Below, in pieces: positions 16,075 to 24,882 of a stretch of DNA of 64,000 nt. Made by a program: the position numbers and the translations under genes. The notes under the pieces are model-generated. The model saw nothing but the letters and a program-made list of their open reading frames with translations, did no database searches and was not told the origin of the DNA. Origin of the DNA: [Empedobacter] haloabium (lineage in GTDB: Bacteria; Pseudomonadota; Gammaproteobacteria; Burkholderiales; Burkholderiaceae_D); assembly GCA_008011715.2 (NCBI GenBank), contig CP136508.1:4340001-4404000 (forward strand), in the 5' to 3' direction. How positions within the stretch are numbered: position 1 is the first letter of the stretch; each line of letters opens with the position of its first letter.

Positions 16075-18930
16075 TTACTTGGTCAGGATGAAGCCCTTCA
16101 GCTTCGAGAACGCCGTTTCCAGCAGTTCCTTCTGCTGGGCGTAGTGCTTGTCGTAGTAACCCACGGCAGGCGACGCGGAGGCTGGGCGGCCGGCATATGC
16201 CAGGCGCTGGCCCGCTTCCATCGACTCGAAGATGTTGTGCTGGATCTGGAACCATGGACCCTGGTTCTGCGGCTCGTCCTGCGCCCACACCACTTCGGTG
16301 GCGGCCGGGAACTTCTTCAGTTCGGCAGCAAACGCCTTGTGCGGGAACGGGTACAGCTGTTCGATACGGATGATGGCCGTATCGGATTGGCCGCGGGTCT
16401 TGCGGGCATTGGCCAGGTCGTAATACACCTTGCCGGAGCAGGCGATCACGCGCTTGACCTTCTTGGCGTCGATTTTCTCGTCGACTTCACCGATCACGGT
16501 CTGGAACGCACCTTTGGCCAGTTCGGACAGCGGCGAACCGGCATCCTTGTTACGCAGCAGCGACTTCGGCGTCAGCACGACCAGGGGCTTCCTGAACTGG
16601 CGCACCATCTGGCGGCGCAGCAGGTGGAAGATCTGCGACGCGGTGGTCGGCTGCACCACTTGCATATTGTTGTCCGCGCACAGCTGCAGGAAGCGCTCCG
16701 GGCGCGCGGAGCTGTGCTCCGGACCCTGGCCTTCGTAGCCGTGCGGCAGCAGCATCACGAGGCCGGAAGCGCGGCCCCACTTGACTTCGCCGGAGCTGAT
16801 GAACTGGTCGATGACGACCTGCGCGCCATTGACGAAGTCGCCGAACTGGGCTTCCCAGATCGTCAGCGTGTTCGGCTCGGCGGTCGAGTAGCCGTATTCG
16901 AAGCCCAGCACCGCTTCTTCCGACAGCACGGAGTCGATCACGGTGAACGGTGCCTGGTTGTCCGAGATGTTCTGCAGCGGCACGTAGGTGCCCGCATCCC
17001 AGCGCTCGCGGTTCTGATCGTGCAGCACGGCGTGGCGGTGCGTGAACGTGCCGCGGCCGGCGTCCTGGCCGGTCAGGCGCACGGCATAGCCGGACGACAC
17101 CAGCGAGGCGTAGGCCAGGTGTTCGCCCATGCCCCAGTCCAGGTTCAGTTCGCCTTTACCCATGTTGGCACGGTCGGCCAGCACTTTTTCCACCAGCGAG
17201 TGCACCTTGAAGCCTTCCGGCACGGTGGTGATGCGGGTGGCCAGGCGCTTCAGTTCCGTCAGCGGCACGGCGGTGTCGGCCGCGTCGGTCCACTTGCGGT
17301 TCAGGAACGGCAGCCAGTCGACGGCGAACTTGTTCTTGAAATTCGAGATGACCGGATCGACCGTGTGCTTGCCGGCGTCCATGGCGGCGCGGTAGGCCGC
17401 GACCATCTGGTCGCCGCCGTCGGCCGGGATCACGCCCTGCGCGGCCAGCTTTTCGGCGTACAGGCGGCGGGTGCCCGGATGCTGGGCGATCTTCTTGTAC
17501 ATCAGCGGCTGCGTCAGCGCCGGCGTGTCCTGCTCGTTGTGACCCAGCTTGCGGTAGCAGATGATGTCGACCACGATGTCCTTCTGGAACTGCGCGCGGT
17601 AGTCCAGCGCGATCTGCGAGGCCAGCACGCAGGCTTCCGGATCGTCGGCATTCACGTGCAGCACCGGTGCCTCGATCATCTTGACGACGTCGGAGCAGTA
17701 GATCGTCGACCGCGCGTCGCGCGGGTCGGACGTGGTGAAGCCGATCTGGTTGTTGATGACGATGTGCACCGTGCCGCCCGTGCCGTAGCCGCGGGTCTGC
17801 GCCAGGTTCAGCGTCTCCATCACGACGCCCTGGCCGGCGAAGGCGGCGTCGCCGTGCACCAGGATCGGCAGCACTTGCTTGCCTTCCTTGTCGCCGCGGC
17901 GGTCCATGCGCGCCTTGACGGAACCCTCGACCACCGGGTTGACGATCTCCAGGTGGGAAGGATTGAACGCCAGCGACAGGTGGACCGGGCCACCGGCGGT
18001 GGAGATGTCGGACGAGAAGCCCTGGTGGTATTTCACGTCGCCGGCCGGCAGGTCGTCGCCGTGCTTGCCTTCGAATTCCTCGAACAGGTCTTTCGGGGCC
18101 TTGCCCAGGGTGTTGACCAGCACGTTCAGGCGGCCACGGTGGGCCATGCCGATGACGATTTCCTGCACGCCTTTTTCACCGGCGCGCTGGATGATCTCGT
18201 CGATCGAGGCGATGAACGTCTCGCCGCCTTCCAGCGAGAAGCGCTTCTGGCCGACGTATTTGGTGTGGAGGTAGCGTTCCAGGCCTTCGGCCGCGGTCAG
18301 GCGCTCCAGGATGTGCTTTTTCTTTTCCGGGGAGAAGTTCGGCGTGGAGCGGATCGACTCCAGGCGTTCCTGCAGCCAGCGCTTCTCGGCCGGGTCGGAG
18401 ATGTACATGAATTCCGCGCCGATCGAACGGGTGTACGTGTCGCGCAGGAAGTTGGTCAGGTCGCGCAGGGACGCGGTTTCCGGACCAAAGTAGGTGTTGC
18501 TGATGTTGAACACGGTGTCCATGTCCGCATCCGTGAAACCGTAGGACGCAGGGTCCAGTTCCGGGATGGACGGACGCTCCTGGCGCTGCAGCGGGTCCAG
18601 GTTGGCCCAGCGCGAACCCAGGTAGCGGTAGGCGGCGATCAGTTGCGTGGCGGCAACGCGCTTGCGGCCCATTTCCGGGTCGCCCGAGGCGACCACGGTG
18701 CGGATCGGGCCGGCCTTGGCGCGCTCGGCGAACGAGGCGATGACGGAGGCGTGGGCGACGTCCGGTTTATTGGAGCCATCGACGGCAGGCACGTGCTGCA
18801 TGGCGTCGAAATACGCGCGCCAGTTGTCGGGAACGGAACCTGGATTCTCCAGGTACGCCTCGTAGAGCTCCTCTACGTACGGCGCATTCCCACCGAACAG
18901 GTAGGAGTTGGACGTCAGTTGTTGCATCAT
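16075..18930 (-). CDS. sucA: 2-oxoglutarate dehydrogenase E1
   Basis: Thiamine-diphosphate-dependent decarboxylating E1 of the citric acid cycle, 951 aa, full length. The N-terminal E2-binding helix (SYLFGGNAPYVEELYEAYL), the HRGRLNVLVNTLGK region, and LVHGDAAFAGQG with the ThDP-binding VINNQIGFTTSD are all present. Two ATGs are adjacent (18930, 18927); AAAGGTGAG lies about 10 bp before the first. It heads the sucA-odhB-pspC-lpdA-zapE series. Its promoter must lie in the 383-bp gap shared with the divergent blaI-like gene. Confidence 0.98.
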   Translation of the reverse strand: MMQQLTSNSYLFGGNAPYVEELYEAYLENPGSVPDNWRAYFDAMQHVPAVDGSNKPDVAHASVIASFAERAKAGPIRTVVASGDPEMGRKRVAATQLIAAYRYLGSRWANLDPLQRQERPSIPELDPASYGFTDADMDTVFNISNTYFGPETASLRDLTNFLRDTYTRSIGAEFMYISDPAEKRWLQERLESIRSTPNFSPEKKKHILERLTAAEGLERYLHTKYVGQKRFSLEGGETFIASIDEIIQRAGEKGVQEIVIGMAHRGRLNVLVNTLGKAPKDLFEEFEGKHGDDLPAGDVKYHQGFSSDISTAGGPVHLSLAFNPSHLEIVNPVVEGSVKARMDRRGDKEGKQVLPILVHGDAAFAGQGVVMETLNLAQTRGYGTGGTVHIVINNQIGFTTSDPRDARSTIYCSDVVKMIEAPVLHVNADDPEACVLASQIALDYRAQFQKDIVVDIICYRKLGHNEQDTPALTQPLMYKKIAQHPGTRRLYAEKLAAQGVIPADGGDQMVAAYRAAMDAGKHTVDPVISNFKNKFAVDWLPFLNRKWTDAADTAVPLTELKRLATRITTVPEGFKVHSLVEKVLADRANMGKGELNLDWGMGEHLAYASLVSSGYAVRLTGQDAGRGTFTHRHAVLHDQNRERWDAGTYVPLQNISDNQAPFTVIDSVLSEEAVLGFEYGYSTAEPNTLTIWEAQFGDFVNGAQVVIDQFISSGEVKWGRASGLVMLLPHGYEGQGPEHSSARPERFLQLCADNNMQVVQPTTASQIFHLLRRQMVRQFRKPLVVLTPKSLLRNKDAGSPLSELAKGAFQTVIGEVDEKIDAKKVKRVIACSGKVYYDLANARKTRGQSDTAIIRIEQLYPFPHKAFAAELKKFPAATEVVWAQDEPQNQGPWFQIQHNIFESMEAGQRLAYAGRPASASPAVGYYDKHYAQQKELLETAFSKLKGFILTK

Positions 18931-19203
18931 TCTTGCTCACCTTTCTTCGCGCTTCGCGAGGAATTAGCGGGTTAATCTAACCTTCCGCGACACGGCCTGA
19001 CCGGTTAGCGGATCGCACATCAAGTTGTGGGGGGAAGGACTGTACACCTAAGAGAGAACCGGAAATGGCAGCCGCCCGCGCGGATATTTGGCAGGCAACA
19101 GCTCCTCCGAAATTTCAACAATGGTTGTTTAGCATAGCACGGCGCGTTGAGGTACGACAACCGAAGCTTGTAACAGTCATGTTAAACACGGCGCGCCGTT
19201 ACC

Positions 19204-19232
19204 GGGAAAATGGGGACAGACCCCATTTTTTC
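19204..19232. repeat. GGGTCTGTCCC-family repeat, single unit
   Basis: AAAATGGGG (19207-19215), ACAGA, CCCCATTTT (19221-19229): the simplest copy of the family. It is closely similar to the units at 6445-6482 and 36883-36946. Confidence 0.75.
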
Positions 19233-19257
19233 AGCAATGTTCTGCCGGACGGCTCGC

Positions 19258-19290
19258 TGGACTTCGCCATCTAGATCATTTATTCTAGAT
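19258..19290 (+). promoter_or_regulatory. Operator and candidate promoter of the BlaI-type gene
   Basis: The perfect inverted repeat ATCTAGA (19269-19275) / TCTAGAT (19284-19290) has an 8-bp spacer. A candidate -35 TGGACT (19258-19263) and -10 TATTCT (19281-19286), spaced 17 bp, place the operator across the -10. This fits autorepression by the dimeric repressor encoded 24 bp downstream. Confidence 0.65.
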
Positions 19291-19313
19291 ACACGTCCCT
19301 CAAGAGCCGCACG

Positions 19314-19703
19314 ATGACCGCCCCTGCCCTGCCGAAACCCACGCCGTCCGAACTGGAGATGCTGCGCCTGCTGTACGCGCTCGGGCCCGCCACGGCCAAG
19401 CAGGTCCATGCAGCGGCGCTGGAAACCCGGCCGGAGCAGACCTACGCGACCGTGCTGCGGCTGCTGCAGGTAATGCACGGCAAGGGCCTGCTGACGCGCG
19501 ACGAGAGCGCCCGCGCCCACGTGTACGCGCCGGCCCAGGCGCAGGATGCCGTCCAGACCAGCCTGCTCAAGGACCTGATCCACAAAGCCTTTGCCGGCTC
19601 CGGCAAGGCGCTGGTGATGGCGGCGCTGCGCGGCGGCCACGTCAGCGCGCGCGAGCGGGCCGAGATCCAGGCCCTGCTCGACGAAGACAACGGCCGCGCC
19701 TGA
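19314..19703 (+). CDS. BlaI/MecI/CopY-family repressor
   Basis: The 129-aa protein is a winged-helix DNA-binding protein: PSELEMLRLLYALGPATAKQ, then ETRPEQTYATVLRLLQVMH as recognition helix and wing, and a C-terminal dimerisation helix. Family members repress beta-lactamase, copper or envelope genes and are usually released by proteolysis through a BlaR1/MecR1 membrane sensor. No such M56 protease gene is adjacent, so this copy is an orphan. A clear inverted repeat overlaps its promoter. The next gene, a GGDEF/EAL protein, lies 224 bp downstream and is a possible target. Confidence 0.87.
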   Translation: MTAPALPKPTPSELEMLRLLYALGPATAKQVHAAALETRPEQTYATVLRLLQVMHGKGLLTRDESARAHVYAPAQAQDAVQTSLLKDLIHKAFAGSGKALVMAALRGGHVSARERAEIQALLDEDNGRA

Positions 19704-19927
19704 CTTATCCCCTGTCATCACCGTGACACCGCGTCGCCAAACGCGCGGCACAAATTTGTTTTTTCGATCACACTGAGGTGGTACGAAACGGCCGCCCGCC
19801 GGCAGCGGCCGAGCCCCACGCGCCGGCACGTTCCAGGAAGGAATGGGTACCAGATCGGCATCGAAACAGCATCATCTTGCTTTGCTAAAAATTAAGAACA
19901 CAGCGATTTTGCGACTTCGGGGGAAGT

Positions 19928-21997
19928 ATGGGTGAAAGTGGGCTGCAGTCTGCCGTGGACGTCGGCGACTTGCCGTTACGCGATGTAATGGACTTGCTGG
20001 CCGGGACCTTCTACGTCCTGGACGAATCGGGATACTTCGTATTGTGGAACCAGCAGGTGGAACGGGTCACGGGCCTGTCGGGCGAGCGACTGCGCGGACT
20101 GCACATGCTGGAGGTGTTCGAGCCGGCCGACCGCCCGACGGTGGCAAAAGCGTTCTGCACCGTGTTCCAGCAGGACGAGCGCGTGCAGATCGAAGCGCGG
20201 GTACGCTCGGCCGACGGCGAGACCATCCCCTTCGCATTCTGCGCGTCGCGCCTGCTGGTCGGCGGTGGCGGCAGTTATATGTGCGGCATGGGCATGGACT
20301 TGTCGCAGCACCACCGCCAGCGCGAAAAGCTGGAACTGTTCGAGCGTGGCCTGACGGCGGCCAGCAACGGCATCGTCATCACGCGCCACGAGGGCGTCGA
20401 CAACCCGATCGAATACGTCAACCCGGCCTTCGAGCGCATCAGCGGCTACGGGGCGGAGGAAGTGATGGGGCGCGATTCGCGCTTCATGGCCGCGCCGGGG
20501 CTGGACGAGGACCAGCGCGCCAGGCTGGGCGAAGCGGTGCGGGCACAGCAACCCGCCTCGGTCGTGTTCCGCAACAAGCGCAAGAACGGCGAACTGTTCT
20601 GGAATCACCTGTCCGTCACGCCCGTGCGCGACCACAGCCGCCGCGTCACCCACTTCATCGGCATCATCGAGGACATCACGGCCACCAAGCAGCGCACTTC
20701 GCAGCTGGAGCACCTCGTCACGCACGACGCGCTGACGGGCCTGGCCAACCGGGTACTGCTGCGCGACCGGCTCGACCATGCGATCCACTCGGCGCAGCGC
20801 AACCACGAGCAGGTCGCCGTCGTCATGATGGACCTGAACAAGTTCAAGGAAATCAACGACACGCTGGGCCACAACGCGGGCGACCAGGTGCTGAAGAATG
20901 TCGCGCAGCGCCTGCAGTCGGCGCTGCGCGAATCCGATACCGTGGCGCGCCTGGGCGGCGACGAGTTCGTGCTGGTGCTGGCCGAGCAGCCCAACCTGCG
21001 CTTCACCTTGCGCATGATCGACCGCGTGCGCCGCGCGATGGCGGGCGACATGGACGTCGAGGGCCGCATCCTGTCGGTGGGTGCCAGCATGGGCGTCGCC
21101 GTCTACCCGAGCGATGGCCGCAACGTGCACGACCTGTTGCAGGCGGCGGACGCGGCGATGTACGAGAGCAAGCACGGCGGGCCGGACGCCGTCCACTTCT
21201 ACTCGCCGGCGATGGCCAGCACGACAGCGGCGCGCCAGCACATGGAAAACGCGCTGCGCGAAGCACTGGACCGCGACGATCTCTATCTGCTGTTCCAGCC
21301 GGACGTGTGCGTCGAAACCGGCAAGATCCTCGGCCTGGAAGCGCTGTTGCGCTGGCGCCACCCGGAGCGGGGCGAGCTGCTGCCGGCGGACTTCCTGCCG
21401 GAAGCGGAGGAAAACGGCCTGATCGTGCCGCTGGGCCGGCGCGTGCTGGAGGATGTCTGCAGCACCTTGCGCTTCCTGGCCGAGCTGGGCTACCCGGACC
21501 TGCCGATCTCGATCAACGCGTCCAGCCGCGAGTTCACGCAGCGCGACTACCTGCTGCACCTGGGCCGGCGCGTCGCCCACCACGGCATCAAGCCCACCAG
21601 CCTGGCGCTCGAACTGCACGAGGAACAGCTGATGCACGACCCGGAGCAGGCCACGCGGCTGGCCAACGGGCTGCAGGAGCTGGGCATCAGGCTGTCGGTG
21701 GACGAGTTCGGCGCGGGGCTGAACAACCTGTCCTGCCTGCGTCGCCTGCCCGTCAGCCAGCTGAAGATGACGCGGCGCCGGGTGCAGGAAATCGGCGCCA
21801 CGCCCAGCGACGGCATGCTGGCCAAGACCATGCTCGACATCGGCCACAACCTGAACATCCCGGTCGTGGCGACGGGTGTCGAAACGCGCGACCAGCATGA
21901 GTTTCTGGCGGCGCACGGCTGCAGCCGGGTGCAAGGCAACTACATCAGCCAGCCGCTGGCACGGCCCGCGCTGGCGGCCTGGTTGACGGCGCATTAG
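19928..21997 (+). CDS. PAS-PAS-GGDEF-EAL cyclic-di-GMP protein
   Basis: The 689-aa cytosolic protein has two PAS domains (about 20-120 and 140-255), a GGDEF domain (265-425) with intact RLGGDEF, and an EAL domain (435-685). GGDEF should make c-di-GMP from GTP. In the EAL half, EALLRW, SINAS and the late QG are kept. However, DDFG reads DEFG, KID reads KMT, and the AEGVE glutamate is threonine (ATGVET). Phosphodiesterase activity is therefore doubtful, and the net role is probably synthesis or c-di-GMP sensing. GGGGGAAG precedes the ATG. The second PAS (NPAFERISGYGAEEV) resembles LOV/PAS_9 types but lacks an obvious flavin cysteine motif. Confidence 0.93.
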   Translation: MGESGLQSAVDVGDLPLRDVMDLLAGTFYVLDESGYFVLWNQQVERVTGLSGERLRGLHMLEVFEPADRPTVAKAFCTVFQQDERVQIEARVRSADGETIPFAFCASRLLVGGGGSYMCGMGMDLSQHHRQREKLELFERGLTAASNGIVITRHEGVDNPIEYVNPAFERISGYGAEEVMGRDSRFMAAPGLDEDQRARLGEAVRAQQPASVVFRNKRKNGELFWNHLSVTPVRDHSRRVTHFIGIIEDITATKQRTSQLEHLVTHDALTGLANRVLLRDRLDHAIHSAQRNHEQVAVVMMDLNKFKEINDTLGHNAGDQVLKNVAQRLQSALRESDTVARLGGDEFVLVLAEQPNLRFTLRMIDRVRRAMAGDMDVEGRILSVGASMGVAVYPSDGRNVHDLLQAADAAMYESKHGGPDAVHFYSPAMASTTAARQHMENALREALDRDDLYLLFQPDVCVETGKILGLEALLRWRHPERGELLPADFLPEAEENGLIVPLGRRVLEDVCSTLRFLAELGYPDLPISINASSREFTQRDYLLHLGRRVAHHGIKPTSLALELHEEQLMHDPEQATRLANGLQELGIRLSVDEFGAGLNNLSCLRRLPVSQLKMTRRRVQEIGATPSDGMLAKTMLDIGHNLNIPVVATGVETRDQHEFLAAHGCSRVQGNYISQPLARPALAAWLTAH

Positions 21998-22002
21998 CAC
22001 GC

Positions 22003-22443
22003 TCATGCGCCGCGCCCGCTGAACCGATAGGGCGCGTAGCGCTGGCAGCACGCATGGACCCGCCGCACGACGGCCTGGCCGTAGCGGTTGCGCAACGTCA
22101 GCACGCAGTCGAACGGCTCGCCCGTGGTCCGATAGGCGTTCGGCGGCAGGGCCGGCGGCGTATCGAACGTCACCTCGACGGTCGCCTCGACCAGGTCATC
22201 CGGCGCCATCGCCAGATTTGGCAACGCACGCCGCAACCGCTCGCCATAGTTACGGGCGACCGTAACGGTGCAGGACGTTGCGGGCGCGGCCTCCCAGCGC
22301 AGCAGATCGAGCAGCACCCGGCCGGCCGGGGCGTCCGCGTACAGCTTGCCCAGCGCCCAGTGGCCTTGTACGTCGTTGTTCCTGTTGACGAACGAGTCCT
22401 GCAGGCCGGCCGCCAGGTGGCGCAATTTTCCGATGCGTCGCAA
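22003..22443 (-). CDS. Small conserved-looking protein, unknown
   Basis: A 146-aa frame starting at TTG 22443, with GGGGAT just upstream. I do not recognise a domain. It is basic, with NRNNDVQGHWALGKLYADA in the N-terminal third, then LDLLRWEAAP, and a C-terminal part rich in Val/Thr strands (DDLVEATVEVTFDT). Codon use matches neighbouring genes, and it resembles hypothetical proteins I associate with Massilia relatives. It converges on the GGDEF/EAL gene (5-bp gap) and diverges from the MEDS kinase. No signal peptide or membrane segment is seen. The long upstream in-frame extension toward 24.5 kb is antisense to the kinase and is not coding. Confidence 0.65.
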   Translation of the reverse strand: MRRIGKLRHLAAGLQDSFVNRNNDVQGHWALGKLYADAPAGRVLLDLLRWEAAPATSCTVTVARNYGERLRRALPNLAMAPDDLVEATVEVTFDTPPALPPNAYRTTGEPFDCVLTLRNRYGQAVVRRVHACCQRYAPYRFSGRGA

Positions 22444-22584
22444 TGAATGATCCCCGTATCTTGCACGCCTCCATTTTGCGCCCGAAGCGTGCGCGGCATA
22501 GCTGCACGAGCTGACAGGAGGACGGCGCCGGTCGCGCTGGCGTATGATGTGACAGTCAGGGTGCGAGCGGCGCACCCGCTCATC

Positions 22585-24426
22585 ATGAGGCGCGCCCGGC
22601 GCGAAACTCGCTTGCACATCCATACTACGCACCGCAGCTCCGGTATCGACGCCGTCGGCAGCATCCCGTGGGGCTCGCACTTCTGCCAGTTCTACCGCAC
22701 CGAGGCCGACCTGGCCGAAACGCTGGTACCCTTCTTCCAGGCCGGGCTGGACGCCAACGAATCCTGCCTGTGGGTGACCTCGCAGTCGCTGGATGCCGGC
22801 CGCGCCGCCGCGCTGATGGCGCAGGCGATTCCCGGCTTCGACGCTTACGTGGCCAGCGGCCAGATGGAAATCGTCTCGATCTCGGACTGGTACAAGCCGG
22901 GCGACAAGTTCGACCCCGACATCGTGCTGAACGGCTGGATCGAGCGCGAACGCCGCTCGCGCGCCCTCGGCTTCGCCGGCCTGCGCCTGACGGGCGACAC
23001 GATCTGGGTCGAGCGCTCCGGCTGGGCCGATTTCATGGACTACGAGCGCAAGGTCAACGGTGCCTTCCGCCACTACAACCTGGTGGCGTTGTGTACCTAT
23101 TGCATGGAGACATGCAGCGCGGAGGATGTGATCGACGTCTGCCGCCACCACGAGTTCGCGCTGACCCGCCGCGACGGCGCCTGGGAAGTGCTGGAAAGCT
23201 CGTCGCTGAAGCTGGCGAAGGAAGAGCTGGTGCGGCTGAACGCGGAACTGGAGGACCGGGTCGAGTCGCGCACCGCCGCGCTGAACGCGGCCGTGCGGGC
23301 GCGCGACGAGTTCCTGGCCATGCTGGGCCACGAGCTGCGCAATCCGCTGGCGCCGATCCGCTCGGCGGCGGACGTGATCCGCGCGCTGGCGCCAGCCGGT
23401 TCGCCCATTGCCGACAGCTCGACGATCCTGACCCGCCAGGTCGGGCACCTGACGCGCCTCGTCGACGACCTGCTGGACGTGGCCCGCATCACGCAAGGCC
23501 ATATCCAGGTCAACCTGCAGGAAACGGCGCTGGCGGACATCGTCGACATGGCCGTCGAGCAGGCTCGCCCGCTGATCGACCAGCGCGGCCATGCGCTGAC
23601 GGTCACCCTGCCTGGCCGCGGCGTCAAGGTGCTGGCCGACGGCACCCGCCTGGCCCAGGTGTTCGGCAACCTGCTGCACAACGCCGCCAAGTACACGCCC
23701 AATGGCGGCAGCGTCGGTATCGCGGCCAGCGTCGACGACGGCACGGCCGTCATCACCGTCACGGACTCCGGCGCCGGCATCCCGGCCGACATGCTCGATG
23801 CCGTGTTCGGCCTGTTCACCCAACTGCCGCGCTCGCTGGACCGTTCCGATGGCGGCCTGGGCATCGGCCTGACCTTGGCGCGCCGCATCGTCGAGCTGCA
23901 TGGCGGCAGCATCGCCGCGCACAGCGACGGTCCGGACCGGGGCAGCCGCTTTACGGTGGAACTGGCGCTGGCCACGCCCGCCGTTGCCACGACACCCGCC
24001 CTGGCCGCACCGGCCGCGGTCGAGCCAGCGGTGAGCCGCCGCGTGCTGATCGTCGACGACAACGCCGACGCGCGCGAATTGATGGCAACGCTGTTGTCGT
24101 TGCACGGCTACGAGGTGGACACGGCGGCCGACGGCGAAAGCGCCCTGCTGCAGGCCGCGACGCTGACGCCGGACGTCGTCATGCTCGACATCGGCCTGCC
24201 CGGCATCGACGGCTACGAAACGGCGCGGCGCCTGCGCGCCATGCCCGCCATGGCGCACAAGCGCCTGATCGCGCTGACGGGTTACGGCCAGCCGGGCGAC
24301 CTGGCTGCCTCGCGGGCGGCCGGCTTCGACGAGCATATCTTGAAACCGGCGCAGCTGGACGACGTGCTGGCAAAGGTGGCGGTAGCGGCCCAAGGCCGCA
24401 ACGAACCCCAGGTATCTGGCCACTGA
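22585..24426 (+). CDS. MEDS-domain hybrid sensor histidine kinase
   Basis: The 613-aa cytosolic kinase begins with a MEDS/DcmR-type sensory domain (WGSHFCQFYRTEADLAETL, about residues 25-180). A coiled segment, HisKA (EFLAMLGHELRNPLAPI, phospho-His near residue 249), HATPase (NLLHNAAKYTP, DSGAGIP, GGLGIGLTLA) and a C-terminal receiver (VLIVDDNADARE, MLDIGLPGIDG with Asp near 535, EHILKP) follow. The start is uncertain: ATG 22585 is chosen, with GTG 22561 or TTG 22612 possible. MEDS domains were first noted in methylotroph and methanogen regulators. No separate response regulator is adjacent, so output probably goes through the fused receiver or a distant phosphotransfer protein. Confidence 0.9.
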   Translation: MRRARRETRLHIHTTHRSSGIDAVGSIPWGSHFCQFYRTEADLAETLVPFFQAGLDANESCLWVTSQSLDAGRAAALMAQAIPGFDAYVASGQMEIVSISDWYKPGDKFDPDIVLNGWIERERRSRALGFAGLRLTGDTIWVERSGWADFMDYERKVNGAFRHYNLVALCTYCMETCSAEDVIDVCRHHEFALTRRDGAWEVLESSSLKLAKEELVRLNAELEDRVESRTAALNAAVRARDEFLAMLGHELRNPLAPIRSAADVIRALAPAGSPIADSSTILTRQVGHLTRLVDDLLDVARITQGHIQVNLQETALADIVDMAVEQARPLIDQRGHALTVTLPGRGVKVLADGTRLAQVFGNLLHNAAKYTPNGGSVGIAASVDDGTAVITVTDSGAGIPADMLDAVFGLFTQLPRSLDRSDGGLGIGLTLARRIVELHGGSIAAHSDGPDRGSRFTVELALATPAVATTPALAAPAAVEPAVSRRVLIVDDNADARELMATLLSLHGYEVDTAADGESALLQAATLTPDVVMLDIGLPGIDGYETARRLRAMPAMAHKRLIALTGYGQPGDLAASRAAGFDEHILKPAQLDDVLAKVAVAAQGRNEPQVSGH

Positions 24427-24453
24427 AGCGAGGAAGGCATGTCGAAGGCCGTT

Positions 24454-24565
24454 CCGCTGGGGTCTGTCCCTGTACAGGGACTGACCCCGAAGTTCTTCAG
24501 CGTTGCGTGTTCGTTGATGACAAACTTCAGGGTCAGTCCCCGCAAGGGGGACAGACCCTAAGCGG
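24454..24565. repeat. Large composite palindrome of the GGGTCTGTCCC family
   Basis: The outer arms CCGCTGGGGTCTGTCCC and GGGGGACAGACCCTAAGCGG enclose inner arms GGGACTGACCCCGAAGTT and AACTTCAGGGTCAGTCCC around a central part of about 30 bp. Each arm is itself palindromic. The 112-bp unit closely matches the one at 38327-38421. It sits between the ends of two converging genes. Confidence 0.8.
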
Positions 24566-24603
24566 ATCGGCATGCGGCATCACTTGCCTTTGTTCGTGAC
24601 CCC

Positions 24604-24810
24604 TCAGCTGAAGTACAAGCCAAATCCAACAATCGCCAGCACGGCGGCTCCGAACAGCACGTTCGGCACCTGGGCAACGACGCGCGCCCTGTTGCGCGGA
24701 TCGACGCGCAGCATTTTCAGTACCAGCAGCACCAGCAGCGACACGGCGCCGGTCACGAAGACCAGCAGCAGGTGCCGCTCAAAAAACACCATCAGATCAT
24801 TTCCGGTCAT
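24604..24810 (-). CDS. Small two-TM membrane protein, unknown
   Basis: The 68-aa product has two hydrophobic segments (LLLVFVTGAVSLLVLLVLKM and VLFGAAVLAIVGFGLYF) joined by the basic loop RVDPRNRARVV. ATG 24810 is preceded by GGGGAGAG at about 11 bp. I know of no assigned function. It lies on the same strand as gltA but downstream of gltA's terminator, so it should have its own promoter in the roughly 70 bp between. Confidence 0.6.
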   Translation of the reverse strand: MTGNDLMVFFERHLLLVFVTGAVSLLVLLVLKMLRVDPRNRARVVAQVPNVLFGAAVLAIVGFGLYFS

Positions 24811-24882
24811 GTTCGACCGCTCTCCCCATTTCAACTGACGGCCGGCGCGAACCCCTGGTGGGTTTGGCACTGCGCCAACGAT

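Larger units (their letters stand above)
18931..19313. other. Divergent intergenic region sucA / BlaI-type gene
   Basis: This 383-bp gap has no convincing gene. It should hold the sucA promoter (minus strand), and it contains one repeat unit (19204-19232) and the operator/promoter of the BlaI-type gene (19258-19290). It is AT-richer around 19,090-19,150. Confidence 0.6.

Noticed and set aside
16027..18975. Long plus-strand open frame opposite sucA
   Set aside because: It is a shadow of sucA: low-complexity His/Arg/Gln/Val composition and no motifs, while sucA has full ThDP motifs.
22444..24573. Minus-strand extension of the small gene at 22003-22443 to an 856-codon frame
   Set aside because: The extension is antisense to the kinase with intact HisKA, HATPase and receiver motifs; only the last 146 codons look coding.
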